Below, piece by piece: positions 11,100 to 21,879 of a DNA stretch of 64,000 nt. The DNA is from Ligustrum vulgare (Eukaryota; Streptophyta; Magnoliopsida; Lamiales; Oleaceae). The DNA lies in contig OY743176.1 in assembly GCA_963555705.1 (NCBI GenBank), positions 38,176,497 through 38,240,496 on the forward strand, written 5' to 3'. Every line of letters begins with the position of its first letter. The first letter of the stretch is position 1. Position numbers and translations under genes: made by a program. The notes beneath the pieces are model-generated. The model ran no database searches and had not been told where the DNA came from. It saw only the letters and a list, made by a program, of their open reading frames with translations.

Positions 11100-12551
11100 A
11101 CCTCAAACTTGGTTCAAAAGTTCTGGATACATATTCTTGATGTCCTCTTCTCTTTCCCATGTTGATTCTTCGACATCATGGTTTCGCCATTGAACTCTCG
11201 CTAATGTAATTTATTTTGTCCTCAGTTGCTGGATTCTGCGATCTAAGATTTCTACTGGTTTTTCTTCATAAGTCATGTTTTGTTGGATATCTAATGGTTG
11301 ATAACTAACCACATGACTCGGATCTGACACATATTGTCTAAGCATTGACACGTGGAATACATCCTGAATTGCTGACAAATCTGGTGGCAGAGCTATTCGA
11401 TAAGCTGCATTTCCAACCTTTTGCAAAATTTTGAAAGGACCCACAAATCTTGGTCGAAGTTTTCCCTTCTTTCCAAAGCGATAAACTCCCTTCATCAGTG
11501 CCACCTTTAGAAAAACCTTATCACCAACATTGAATGCTAAATCTTTTCTCCTTTTATCAGCATAACATTTTTGTCGATCTTGAACTGCCTTAATTATAGC
11601 TCTTATCTTATCAACTGCTCGACTGGTTTCCTCAATTATTTCTGGTCCCAATACTCTTCGCTCACCTACTTCATCCCAATAAAGAGGAGATCTACATTTT
11701 CTACCATATAGAGCTTCATAAGGTGCTATCTTTATAGTAGCTTGATAGCTATTATTATAGGCAAACTCTACCAATGGTACATAATTTTCCCAACTGCCTC
11801 CTAAATCAAGGACGCAGGCACGTAGCATATCCTCTAAAGTTTGTATAGTTCTCTCTGATTGTCCATCTGTTTGAGGATGAAATGCCGTACTAAAACTTAA
11901 TTTGGTTCCCATAGTTCCTTGCAAACTTTTCCAAAATTTAGAAGTAAATCTTGGATCTCTATCAGATACGATCGAGGATGGGACACCATGTAAGCGGATG
12001 ACCTCTTTGATCTATAAGCGTGCATATTGATCCATACTGAAATTCATCTTCACTAGTAGAAAATGAGCTGAATTTGTTAACCGATCGACTATAACCCACA
12101 TAGCATTATTTCCTTTAGCTGATTTTGGAAAACCCATAACAAAATCCATAGTTATATGTTCCCATTTCCATTGTGGAATTTTTAATGGTTCCAACAATCC
12201 TGATGGCCTTTGATGTTCAGCTTTCACTTGTTGACAAGTCATGCACTTCTTAACAAAAAGGCCTATGCACCGTTTCATATTTCTCCACCACAATATCCTC
12301 CTTAGGTCTCGATACATCTTTGTACCTCCTGGATGAGCAGTATATGGAGTTAAGTGTGCTTCTTCAAGAATTTCTTTCCTCAATCCCTCGTTTTTTGGTA
12401 CACACAACCTTCCCTTAAAGAGTAAGGCTTTATCAGGGCTTAATTCAAAATCCTTTCGCTTACTAGTACCGACTTCTGATTTAATCTTTTGTAGGAAAGA
12501 ATCACCATCCTGTGCTACTCTAAATCGATCTCTAAGTGTTGGTCGAATCAT
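11100..12551 (-). pseudogene. Element 1 integrase with chromodomain tail
   Basis: Integrase inserts the element cDNA. The zinc-binding N-terminus is at about 12200-12350 (HPGGTKMY ... CMTCQQVKAEH). The catalytic core keeps all three acidic residues: D in ITMDFVMGFP, D in VSDRDPRF and E in [10 protein letters not shown]. The GPF/Y-type C-terminal region ([23 protein letters not shown]) is present, and after it WRNHDVEESTWERE is a chromodomain tail. Two point stops break it. One is a TAG after DQYARL (12012-12014), where a Tyr codon is expected. The other is a TAA at 11211-11213, just before the tail. Both leave the frame unchanged, so damage is recent. Confidence 0.9.
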
Positions 12552-13440
12552 TAGAGCCGATATCCTGGTGATAGTTTATGTTGGTGGAGTAATTACTTCT
12601 AGATGTAAGTTTTCGAAATCCTTTAACAACTGGTCTTGCATAGTAATTAACATTGTTAAACGTCCAATTGTCTTTCTGCTAAGAGCATCTGCTACTACAT
12701 TAGCTTTACCAGGATGGTCAAGGATAGTGCAATCATAATCCTTTACAAGCTCTAGCCATCTCCTCTGCATCATATTTAGTTCCTTTTGGGTGAAAAAGTA
12801 CTTCAGACTCTTGTGATCGGTATATATATCACACCTACTTCCATATAAGTAATGACGCCATATCTTAAGGGCATGAACTACTGCAGCTAATTCTAGATCA
12901 TGTGTTGGGTAGTTCTGTTCATATTGTTTCAATTGTCTAGAAGCGTAAGCTATCACCTTTCCTTTCTGCATCAGGACACACCCTATGCCTTGTTTTTAAG
13001 CATCACTATATATGACGAATCCATCTGATCCATCTGGTATTGTTAATACTGGAGCTGTTACTAATCTTCGTTTCAGCTCCTGGAAGCTCTGTTCACATTT
13101 CTCTGTCCATTGAAATTTTATCCCTTTACGAGTCAACTGGGTCAATGGTCCTGCTATTTTAGAAAATCCCTCGATAAACCTTCTGTAGTAACCAGCCAAT
13201 CCCAAAAAGCTACGTATTTCTCCAATGCCTTGTGCTGTGATTACATGCCCCAGAAAACCTATCTTATCCAACCAAAATTCACATTTCTTGAATTTGGCAT
13301 AAAACTTCTCTTTTCTTAGAGTTTCCAAGACAATCGTGAGATGTTTCTCATGTTCTTCATCACTCTTCGAATAAATTAAGATGTCATCAATAAAAAATAT
13401 GACAAATTGATCTAAGTATTCATGGAATATAGGAATTCCA
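12552..13440 (-). pseudogene. Element 1 RT C-terminus and RNase H
   Basis: The segment starts at the RT active site [10 protein letters not shown] (about 13383-13410) and continues with [17 protein letters not shown] and GFLGHVI. About 20 residues are then missing before [15 protein letters not shown]. RNase H follows with VIYSDA, the [18 protein letters not shown] helix, YTDHKSL and VVADALSRK. In-frame stops lie at 12996-12998 (after YSDA) and 12576-12578 (after TPPT). RT would make element cDNA and RNase H would remove the RNA strand. This copy lacks the RT fingers and palm N-terminus. Confidence 0.88.
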
Positions 13441-13446
13441 TCTCCT

Positions 13447-16400
13447 TTTGATCTTTCACAGCTGCCGGGAAGAATTTTTCTTCTACCAGTTCCTTAAACC
13501 TCACCCAAGTTATAGCCTGTTCTTCGGAAGTTGTTAACGATCTGGTAGTCATTTCCCACCAATGGCTGGCCCCCTTCTTTAACATAAACACTGAAAATGT
13601 TACTTTTTAAGAATCTTCACATCTTATAAACTTAAAGATACATTCTAGTTCTCGTAACCAGTCTTCAACTGCTAAGGGATCTGTGCTCCCCTCGAACGAT
13701 GGAGAGTTCATTTTACGAAACTGCTCTATCATTGCAGTTCGATCCCTCGGGTTGGGTACTATTTGAGGTTGTATAGCGCATTGGTTGGGCACTTGTTGAT
13801 CAGTTGGTACTTGTTGATTTGGTGTTCGTTGCTCCGTGAGAGGTGGTGCCTGTTGTTGTTGTTGTTTTCCCAACTCCCGCATTATGGCAAGCAATTCTTG
13901 TGCAAAGTTTGCTACATTAACTTCACCACTGTAGCGCCCCGAGTTCTAAATACCCGGTTCACCACGTCATCGTCTGATCTAACTTTTCAAATAATATTTT
14001 TGCGGAAGAAATAATTGAAATTCATTTTTGGCAACATTAAGTAAACTGTAATGGTCGATAAAATTGAAAACATTTATGAAACAATTTGAAATAGTAAATC
14101 GAACCATTAATATTGTAAAGCAATTTAAAATGTCATAATTTCTCAAATAACTGAAATTCTCAAAATTATTCAATGTTTGAAAATACGAAAATCATTAAAG
14201 TAAGACTTTCAACCATTTAACGATTATTGCCACAATCATCCATCACTTGCCACCCTCTTCGAGATCTGCAAATGTTGTTAAAATAGACATGAGCAATTCA
14301 TAGAAATACTTAGTAGACTCATCTCCAATTAATTAATCTACAATATAATTGAACACATAAATGCAGGCTCTTTAGAAAATCATAGGGTGTGGGTTGCTCT
14401 TCTCGTGCATTAAAGCACATGGCTTCTTCTTTAAAAAAATCATAGGCTCTTTAGAAATCATAGGGTGTGAGTTGCTCTTCTCGTGCATTAAAACACATGG
14501 CTTCTCTTTGAAAATCATAGGCCCTTTGAAATCATAGGGTATAGATTGCTCTTTCTTCTCGTGCACATAAGGCACATAAGTTATGCATAACATCATCATT
14601 TATCTTGCAAGACATTCTCTTCTTTCTTTCTCATGTATAAAAGCATATAAGTTATGACAAGCATTACAACATAAATATTTCATAAGAAATATATTCTCAT
14701 CTCATTTCATGAAATAAATTTCACATAAATCATGTAACATACACATTCACATGCAATCATAATTTAAATCAATTAATAGGGGAGAGTCTACCTTAAACTT
14801 GACGAGTGAGGTTGAGCGGGAAACGCCTTCCATTCTTTAATTCTCCGTACGCTTCGTCTAGCCCATAAGTTACCTTAGTCTTTTGAAATTTATAGTTTAA
14901 AAATAATAATTTACAATTTGAGGACTGAAATTGATGTTTTGAAAGTTGAGGGACTAAAATGAATACTTTTGAAAGTGGAGGCTTAAATGATTGCTTTTAA
15001 ACATTTGGGGACTAAAATGTAAATCTTTTAAAACTTGGGCTTAAAATCAAATAAATTAAATCAGTAGGGACTGAAATAAAATGGGTTTGATACTTAGGGG
15101 TTAAAATAATAACTTTTGAAATTTAGGGCAGAAATGATCATTTTAAAACTTGGGGACTGATTTGAAATAACTTTAAAACTATAGGGACTGACGTGCAAAT
15201 TCTGGAAATTATTAAATCAGATTTCATTTTACTCTCTCTCTCTCATTCGTATCTATCTGAGAAGTAAAGAGAGAGAGAGGCGAGAGAAAATGGAGAAGGC
15301 GACAGGGGAGGACACTGCGCAATCCGGCGATTTCGCTGGTGAAACACCAACGTAGGGCGCAGCGAGCGGCGACAAGGCTGGGGGTTGAAGATTAGGGGTT
15401 CAGTGCGAGTTGGATGTGAGAAACTGAGACTAAGTCGCGGCTTAGATCGCGATATTCCGACGAGGAAACCGGTGGTTGAGGTAGGTCTTGGGTTTTGGTT
15501 TTTGATTTGGGGTTGGGGTTGGCTGCGATTAGGTGTTGCTGCAGGTGGTGGTTTTTGGGTGATTGTTAGCGGTTGGGATTATGGTTGCAGGGAATTTGGG
15601 TTGAAGATGGTGGTTCTATGTTGATGATGAACGGTGGTGGTGGCTCGATGGTTGGTTGGCGACTGATGAAGCAGTGGTGGTTTGATGGTTCAATGTGGTT
15701 TGATTGATTTCTTGAATTGAGCAGTAAATTGGGCTGTGAATTGGTTTTATTGTTGTTGAATTGATGGTTTTGGCTATGGCAGTGGAGGTGGTTGGCCGTG
15801 GCTGAACATGGGGTTGATGATGGCTGCTGAAATGTGGCAGTGGTGATTGAGGTGGTGCTTCTTGGCCGGTTGAAGGTTGTGCAGTGCTGAAGATGAGCTT
15901 GGAGTTGCTGGAGGGATTGTCTGAAGAATGGGGTTGTGCTGAGAGTGAGGGTCTGATGAGGGAGTGGGGATTGATGAGAGATGGGTTGATGAAGTAGGGC
16001 TAGGGTATGGTATGTGATTGATGTGATAGGTGGGAGTTGGTGGTGTGAAGACCTAGGCAAGCAATGCACGTAATTCGGGGAAAATTCGTACGCGAAATCA
16101 ACTGGGTCGGAAGAATGAAACTGATAAAATGAGATCGATGAACTTTGGAATTTAAAATGATTTTGAAAATAATAGTTTAAATAAATAATTAAAATAATAA
16201 AATTTTGGAAATTCGGAATTTAATTTAAAATCGAACGAACTCGATATTTCTCGACTTGGCTAGACGAACGCGTCGTGACATTAACTTAAAAATGGGCGAA
16301 ATCGCAGCGACACGGTTTTCGAAACTTTGAAATAATTATTTAATTGAGTGAAAAATTCTTGGTCGCTACAGCCACCACTAGAACTAGCATTAGCATTTCC

Positions 16401-16490
16401 GCTGCCTAAGTTCATATTGGAATTTGGTGCACTTCCATGGATGGCTTCGGAGGCATTTCCTTTGAATGAAAATATTCATCCAGTTAGAAA
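13447..16490 (-). pseudogene. Element 1 gag, split by solo LTR J and fused to RT
   Basis: The N-terminal piece lies right of J (about 16371-16490; residues like ASEAIHGSAPNSN and GNANASSSGG). The frame resumes left of J with EVNVANFAQELLAIMRELGKQ, a Gln-rich stretch (13800-13870) and the Gag core FRKMNSPSFEGSTDP, AVEDWLRELECIF. After a stop at 13607 it continues with KGASHWWEM and [11 protein letters not shown]. About 13440 the Gag sequence passes abruptly into the RT active-site region. The gag C-terminus, zinc knuckle, protease and RT N-terminus have been deleted. Confidence 0.8.
13930..16370 (-). mobile_element. Solo LTR J inserted in element 1 gag
   Basis: The 2441-bp segment has perfect 7-bp inverted ends, TGTAGCG and CGCTACA. 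Flanking 5-mers ACCAC (13925-13929) and GCCAC (16371-16375) match at four of five bases. Removing it rejoins the gag frame between SSSGG and EVNVANF. It contains no pol sequence, so it is a solo LTR left by LTR-LTR recombination. Minus orientation is inferred from its resemblance to the ends of element 1 (start TGTAGCGACC, end GGGGCGCTACA). It holds degenerate repeats around GGGGACTAAAATG (about 14920-15215), a GA tract (about 15256-15290) and a GC-richer block (15290-16080). The 167-codon minus frame at 15566-16069 is low-complexity (His, Pro, Ser, Asn) and not convincing. Confidence 0.82.
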
Positions 16491-16567
16491 TACTTCAAAA
16501 TGAAACACTCACTTGAAAAAGTGAAAGGCCAAGACAACTTTCCTTCACACACACATATATATGTATG

Positions 16568-16572
<5 letters not shown>

Positions 16573-16625
<53 letters not shown>
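16573..16625. repeat. (TA)n microsatellite in element 1 leader
   Basis: This is an uninterrupted TA dinucleotide tract, next to ATGTATGTATG. Similar tracts occur at about 6692-6754, 26278-26317 and 41920-41982 in LTRs. They generate spurious Tyr-Ile ORFs. Confidence 0.9.
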
Positions 16626-16629
<4 letters not shown>

Positions 16630-16739
16630 ATTTTTTTTTACAAAAAAAAGTCATATTAAGATACTATACATTCAAAAGTAGATGTACGCATTACATCCTA
16701 TTCTATTCCAAAAACAAAGATAGCTAGATAAGATGGTGT

Positions 16740-17362
16740 CTAATCTTCTATTTCTTCTGGATCCTCCTCGGGGTCTTCCTCTGTGTCTTCCTCTGGTTCT
16801 TCGTCTGGGTCTACCTCTGGGTCCTCCTCTGGTTCTTCCTCTGGTTCTTCCTCTAAGTCTTCCTATAACATACTTTGCTCTGAATTAGCTAGGATTGGTA
16901 CTGGTCCTACGGAAGACTTTCATCGAGAACTCTAGGAAAGCACTTAGCCAACAGTCCATTATCTCGCCTAGAATTGGTAGCTCGTAGACTAGTATTCAAG
17001 GACAAGGTCATAGTCTTCTTAAAGTTTCACTGTAAATTGCGACTAATTTCATAACTTTCTCGAAGTAAATATGTAAGATCCTCATATGAAAGGTCATCAT
17101 CAGACCATTGTACAATCTCATTTATAACTGAAGCCCAAGGTTCTGGAACAGTTTCATATAACCGTAGTATCTTCACCTTATCCCTTATGCCATGGTGTAT
17201 TTTCCACAACATCTCAATAATGCAATCTAGTAGGTCAAGATGTTGCTCTAAACTATGGAGCGGATGCATACAATAATTATGATAAAATGCCAATAACACA
17301 TCCCGCTTCTCCGCAAAACCACAAGCTTCTGTCTTGGTGGGGGTTCTTATCATTCTTGCCAT
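16740..17362 (-). CDS. Leader ORF of element 1, unknown protein with acidic downstream tract
   Basis: Between the primer site and gag lies a 111-codon frame (17027-17362). It starts MARMIRTPTKTEACGF and includes DLLDCIIEMLWKI and WSDDDLSYEDLTYLLRESYE. Downstream, at about 16748-16860, a second frame encodes about 40 residues of near-tandem EEPEED repeats ending in a stop. Whether the two were one protein, through a frameshift or splicing, is unclear. I do not recognise the family. Position suggests an accessory protein read from the same transcript before Gag. The main frame is free of stops although pol is broken. It could also be the 5' end of an extended Gag. Confidence 0.5.
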
Positions 17363-17679
17363 ATCTAGGATAGAAAATTAATTACGTTACTCTACTAGGC
17401 TCTAATAAATATAATTACACAATGAATTCATAATCTCATGTATGACTTAATTCAAAAATAATCCTATATCCAACAATAGATATAGCACAGTTCATTGCAT
17501 AAGAAAACTCATAAACTTTGAAAAATATTTTTACCTTGATCGCCGGTTGAAAGTCAATTGCTAGCTTGCTCGATGATGATGGACAGTAAATTTCTTAAAA
17601 TGTTTATGCATAGTTAAAAACATATAAAGTTCATAATAGACTCATTAAATCTACAAAAAGTCTACAGAAAAGTATAACC

Positions 17680-17691
17680 GCTCTGATACCA
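17680..17691 (-). other. Primer-binding site of element 1 (tRNA-iMet)
   Basis: The minus strand reads TGGTATCAGAGC three bases after the 5' LTR end. It is complementary to the 3' end of plant initiator tRNA-Met and standard for chromoviruses. Confidence 0.9.
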
Positions 17692-17694
17692 CGC

Positions 17695-19510
17695 TGTGAC
17701 GACCCGAAACTTAGCTTCGAGTGTCACGTATTAAACATAATAACTTTTGCTTTTGTTACATGGAAAAAAAACTATTAAATAAAATGAAATATATACTGGA
17801 AACTTATTTTCAACTTGTAGTAAAATATCTCTATAAAATTTAATGGCCAGCAGAAGTACATGCTAACCTGAAATTTTTCTTTACGTAAACGAACTCGGTG
17901 CAGTCACGGCTAGTTGGGGCAGCCAGTTCAAACATTTTTATAAAATTCATACCAACTCCGTTTTCTATAAAATCTATGGCATTGGAAAGATATTTTCAAG
18001 TAGTTTTCTATATTAAAATATGGAAAATTAATAAGATCATGTGATATAGACGTTTTATTAAAACAGTGAGGTCCTGCACAGAAACTTCAGATTGACCTTT
18101 CGACGCTTAAAAAATTATATCTCAGGCCACACAAATCCAAATAGAGTGATTCTTGAGCTCATATAAAGAAAACCCAAATAGGAAGGCAGAAGTATTTTTG
18201 GAGTCTCAAATAGGTGTCTATAGAATTAGTAATAGTATTTTGAATTGACCCTAAAAACCTGTCCAGTTTCTGCCTCTTTTATCATTGCAGGAAAAGGTCT
18301 ATAAAAATTTCTCTTAGGATAACATGAAAGATATGATCACAAAATTTATTTTCATTACCATATTACATCATGTCTTATACATGTTTATATTTAATACCAC
18401 AAGAAAAACATATGGAAAATAGTTTTTTGAACAAAACATACGAAAAGGAAACTGATGCAAAATAAATTTGTCCTCAGTCCATCATCGAGTAGGCGACTGA
18501 CTTCCTCCGACTCAATGGTCATGAATCTGAAAATTTAGTACAAAATACTATGAGTATAAAGAATACTCAGTAAGATATCTTGCCCGGATTTAACATGTAT
18601 TACACAAAAGAAAGCATTCAAACACATACTTGCACATTCCGGCTTGCCGGTGCCCTTCAGGCTTGTCCTAAGGCATAAATAGATATCTAACTTTGTGGAC
18701 TTGTCCTTATATTTCATATTATGGTTTTTCATGCATAGATTAAGCATAAATATTACCATGAAATCCTACCACTTGAGCATAGAAAGTATCTTACCTTAAA
18801 GCTTGGAGAAATTTTGGTGGAATAGTATACTTGAAAGTGCTAGCCTTTGCTCTTCTTCTTCTATTCTTACTATATCTTTTCTCTTTACTCTCTTCCACTA
18901 ACTCTTGCTGTTGGTTTTTTTCTTTGAAAGTAATATTTTGGTTGTCAAGACATATAAAGAACGTCCCTTAATAATCCAAGGAAAGAAGACCTATGAACTA
19001 AGTAAGGACAAGAGGTTAACTATTTTCTATTGGTGTATCCACATGCAAGATTTATCTCCAATAGCTCATGCATGCTCTCCATGCATTTACCTCATATATT
19101 TAATTGGACACCTCATGCTTAAGTTAAACACCTCATGCTTGCAATGCTAGGAAAAATTTATTCACTATTAAGATAACTTGCAACTAGTTGACACCTCATG
19201 CTTGCTTGTTACCTACCTATACACCTCATGTCATGCTTGCCTTTACATTGCAAGAAAATTACTTCACTCCTAAGATAACTCTCGGCCAAGATTATATGAA
19301 ATACTTATCACTAGGAATTAGGTATAAAACTTGATATTAATCCCCAAAAAAACTTAATTAACTAATCTTGGAAAATTTTTTAATCAACCAACAATGCAAA
19401 CTTGGCAATCATTAATAAATTTGGTCATAGAAAATTTGAAAAGTTATATTATCATAAAAAAAATTAAATGAATAAATTAAACAAGCATAAAAGAATTTCG
19501 GAGTATTACA
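17695..19510 (-). repeat. 5' LTR of element 1
   Basis: The 1816-bp mate of 9232-11063 has the same TGTGACGACCC and GAGTATTACA ends. It is 16 bp shorter. Promoter and R region were not delimited. Confidence 0.92.
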
Positions 19511-19689
19511 ACCATAACTTGTGATAATCATGTGACAAGCCACTTATCACCATACCATATGACCTCAACATTTAATCATATCAATCTCCTTAAGATCACA
19601 GTATAATAACCATCATATATATCACATGAACATTTCTACATCAATAATCAATAAATCACTAAAATCTTATATGTACCAATCTCAATAAA

Positions 19690-20860
19690 TCTTAAATTTT
19701 ACGATTCTTTACTCCCTCAGTTTCCTAGAAGTGTAGGCCATCACCTTGTCATATTGCATAAGAACACAACCGAGCCCTTTTAATGAAGCATCACTGTATA
19801 TGAACAACCATTCATTTCCTTTCGGAATAGTTAAAATGGGCACAGTTGTCAACCGTGTTTCACAATCTGAACTCCACTGAAATTTTGTATAATTTCTAGT
19901 CAATGGTGAGGCAATCTTGGAAAACCCTTCCACAAATCCTCGATAGTAACCCGCTAATCCAATGAAACTTCGGACTTCCTTAACATTAGAGGGCGTAAAC
20001 CAGTTTTGAATTACCTCACTTTTACTCTATTCAACCTCAATACATTCCCTTGATACAATATGGCCAAAGAACTATCCAGCCAAAATTCACACTTCTTAAC
20101 TTGGTAAATAATTTCTCTTCTCTAAGCTTCTGAAGCACGATCCTCAAATGTCTTTCATGTTCTTCTTCAAACCTCGAATAGATCAATATGTTATCAATAA
20201 AGTCTATGACAATTTGATTCAAGTACTCTTTAAAGATCCGATGCATCAAGTTCATAAATGCCGCAAGAGCATTCGTTAATCTAACCAGCATCACTAATAA
20301 CTCATAATGCCCATATCTAGTATGGAAAGTTGTCTTTGGAATGTCCTCTTCCTTGATTCTCAACTGATGGTAACAGATCGCAGATCGATCTTCGAAAAAT
20401 ACCTAACACCTTGAAGCTAATCAAACAAGTCCTCAATTCTTCGCAATGCATATTTATTCTTTATTGTCACTTGTTCAATTCTCTGTTTTCTATGCAAAGT
20501 CTCATAGAACCATCTCTCTTCTTTACGTATATAGCACAGGAGCAACCATGGTGAAAAGCTAGTTCGAACAAAACCTTTGTCCATGAGATCCAATACATGC
20601 TCTTTGAGCTCTTTAAGTTTTACAAGAGTCATTTGATAATGTTCCTTGGATATTGGAGCTACCCATGCATGTGATCGATGACGAATTCAATTTCTCTTTC
20701 AGGTAATAGATCATAAAGATCGTCTGGTAACATATTCAGATATTCTCGAACAATTGAAGTTTGTTCAAGAGAAGTGTCCATCTTAGGTACCTCGAATACT
20801 GCAGCAAGGTAAGCCCTACAACCCTTATTCATAAATGACAAACTTTCATTGATGATACTA
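19690..20860 (-). pseudogene. Element A reverse transcriptase and start of RNase H
   Basis: This is the internal region of A continuing beyond element 1. Read leftwards: RT N-terminus near 20659-20841 (LPDDLYDLLPEREIEFVIDHMHG), LKELKEHVLDLMDKGFVRTSFSPW (20417-20632), and the palm with FIDNILIYSRFEEEHERH (20037-20363). RNase H start is at 19709-19933 (LTIPKGNEWLFIYSDASLKGLGCVLMQ). The active-site motif is FIDN where FIDD or YVDD is expected, so the second catalytic Asp is lost. Several frameshifts separate the pieces. It is more decayed than element 1. Confidence 0.82.
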
Positions 20861-21300
20861 TCGAAATAGAAAGTTTCACCTTTACTTCAACAAAGCGAGA
20901 AGGGTTTCATTTGAAGGTTTAAATACCACTTTATTGTGACAGACGATTGAAGCATTATATCGTAATAACAATTCAATTCCTAATTTGACATCAAGATCGT
21001 GGATATCCAGTGTTATGACATCTATCATCTACTCCTTCCCATTTACCACGATCGGGAAATCGTTTAACACATATCTTGAGTTTAAAAGTTCTCCAAAATG
21101 TGTTGGGAAGCAAAACTCGATCTCTAGTTACCGAGATGGGTAAATCAATTTTCCTATGATTATGGGACTATCAAATGAGTGGGTAGTCCCAATATCAAAC
21201 ACGATAAGTGCTTAATACTAAGTTCGATGACTTCTCAACTTCCGGCTTGGATATAATATACATTCTTGCCGATGTAGTCTCCATGACTCAAAGCACCATT
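20861..21300 (-). pseudogene. Element A protease remnant
   Basis: Continuous with the RT remnant on its upstream side. A recognisable DIGTTHSFDSPIIIGK-like stretch near 21130-21200 matches the active-site neighbourhood of chromovirus proteases, where D-S-G-A-T-H-S-F is usual. Stops and frameshifts are frequent. No gag core or zinc knuckle was found before the breakpoint at about 21413. Confidence 0.55.
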
Positions 21301-21879
21301 CGCATTCACTTCATATCTTTCACATAAGGAACTTATAAACATTACCCAATTTTATAATAATCATTACCATCTCATTTTCACATTTACATAATCATGGTAT
21401 ACGCGCCATATTTTATTCTATCAGTTTGATTCTGCGTTTTTATCATCGAGTCTGCACAAAATCATTCATATCCTATTTTTATTTTGTTTGTCGGGTCTTT
21501 GTTTCTTGTTTTTCACGTTCTTCATATTTGTGAGTCTTTAGTCCAGAAAATATTAAAAAAAAATTCAAAACTGTTTGTTTTATTCGATTCTTATCCAAAT
21601 CCTGTTCCGTTTGTTTTGTTGCGTTCGTGTCGAATTTTCGGATTTATTAAAAAAAATTATTTTTTTTTTTATTTAATTCTGAAAATTCATTATTCAAATA
21701 AAAAAAAGCGAGTTGTTCCAAAATTCAAGAACCACTTTCTTGAATTTTCTCAAATTCTTGATATTCTTGTCCTTTTCGAGTCAAAATTAACTCTTTCTTG
21801 CAATATCCAATATCTGGTGGACTCTCTTATTTTGAGTTTCTTGAATTCTTGAAATCCTTATAAAGAGATGAATTATTAA

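Larger units (their letters stand above)
9232..19510 (-). mobile_element. Element 1: chromovirus (Tekay/Del-like) with both LTRs
   Basis: Identical 5-bp target duplications ACCAT flank it (9227-9231 and 19511-19515). The LTRs are 9232-11063 and 17695-19510. A tRNA-iMet primer site lies at 17680-17691 and a polypurine tract at 11064-11078. Order read leftwards is LTR, leader ORF, gag, truncated RT, RNase H, integrase, chromodomain, LTR. Gag is interrupted by solo LTR J, and a deletion near 13440 joins gag to the RT active site, removing the gag end, protease and RT N-terminus. The LTRs remain highly similar, so it is younger than A, its host. Confidence 0.93.

Noticed and set aside
15566..16069. 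167-codon minus-strand ORF in solo LTR J
   Set aside because: It is low-complexity (His, Pro, Ser, Asn) text from a TGG/GGT-rich plus strand, with no domain, inside an LTR.
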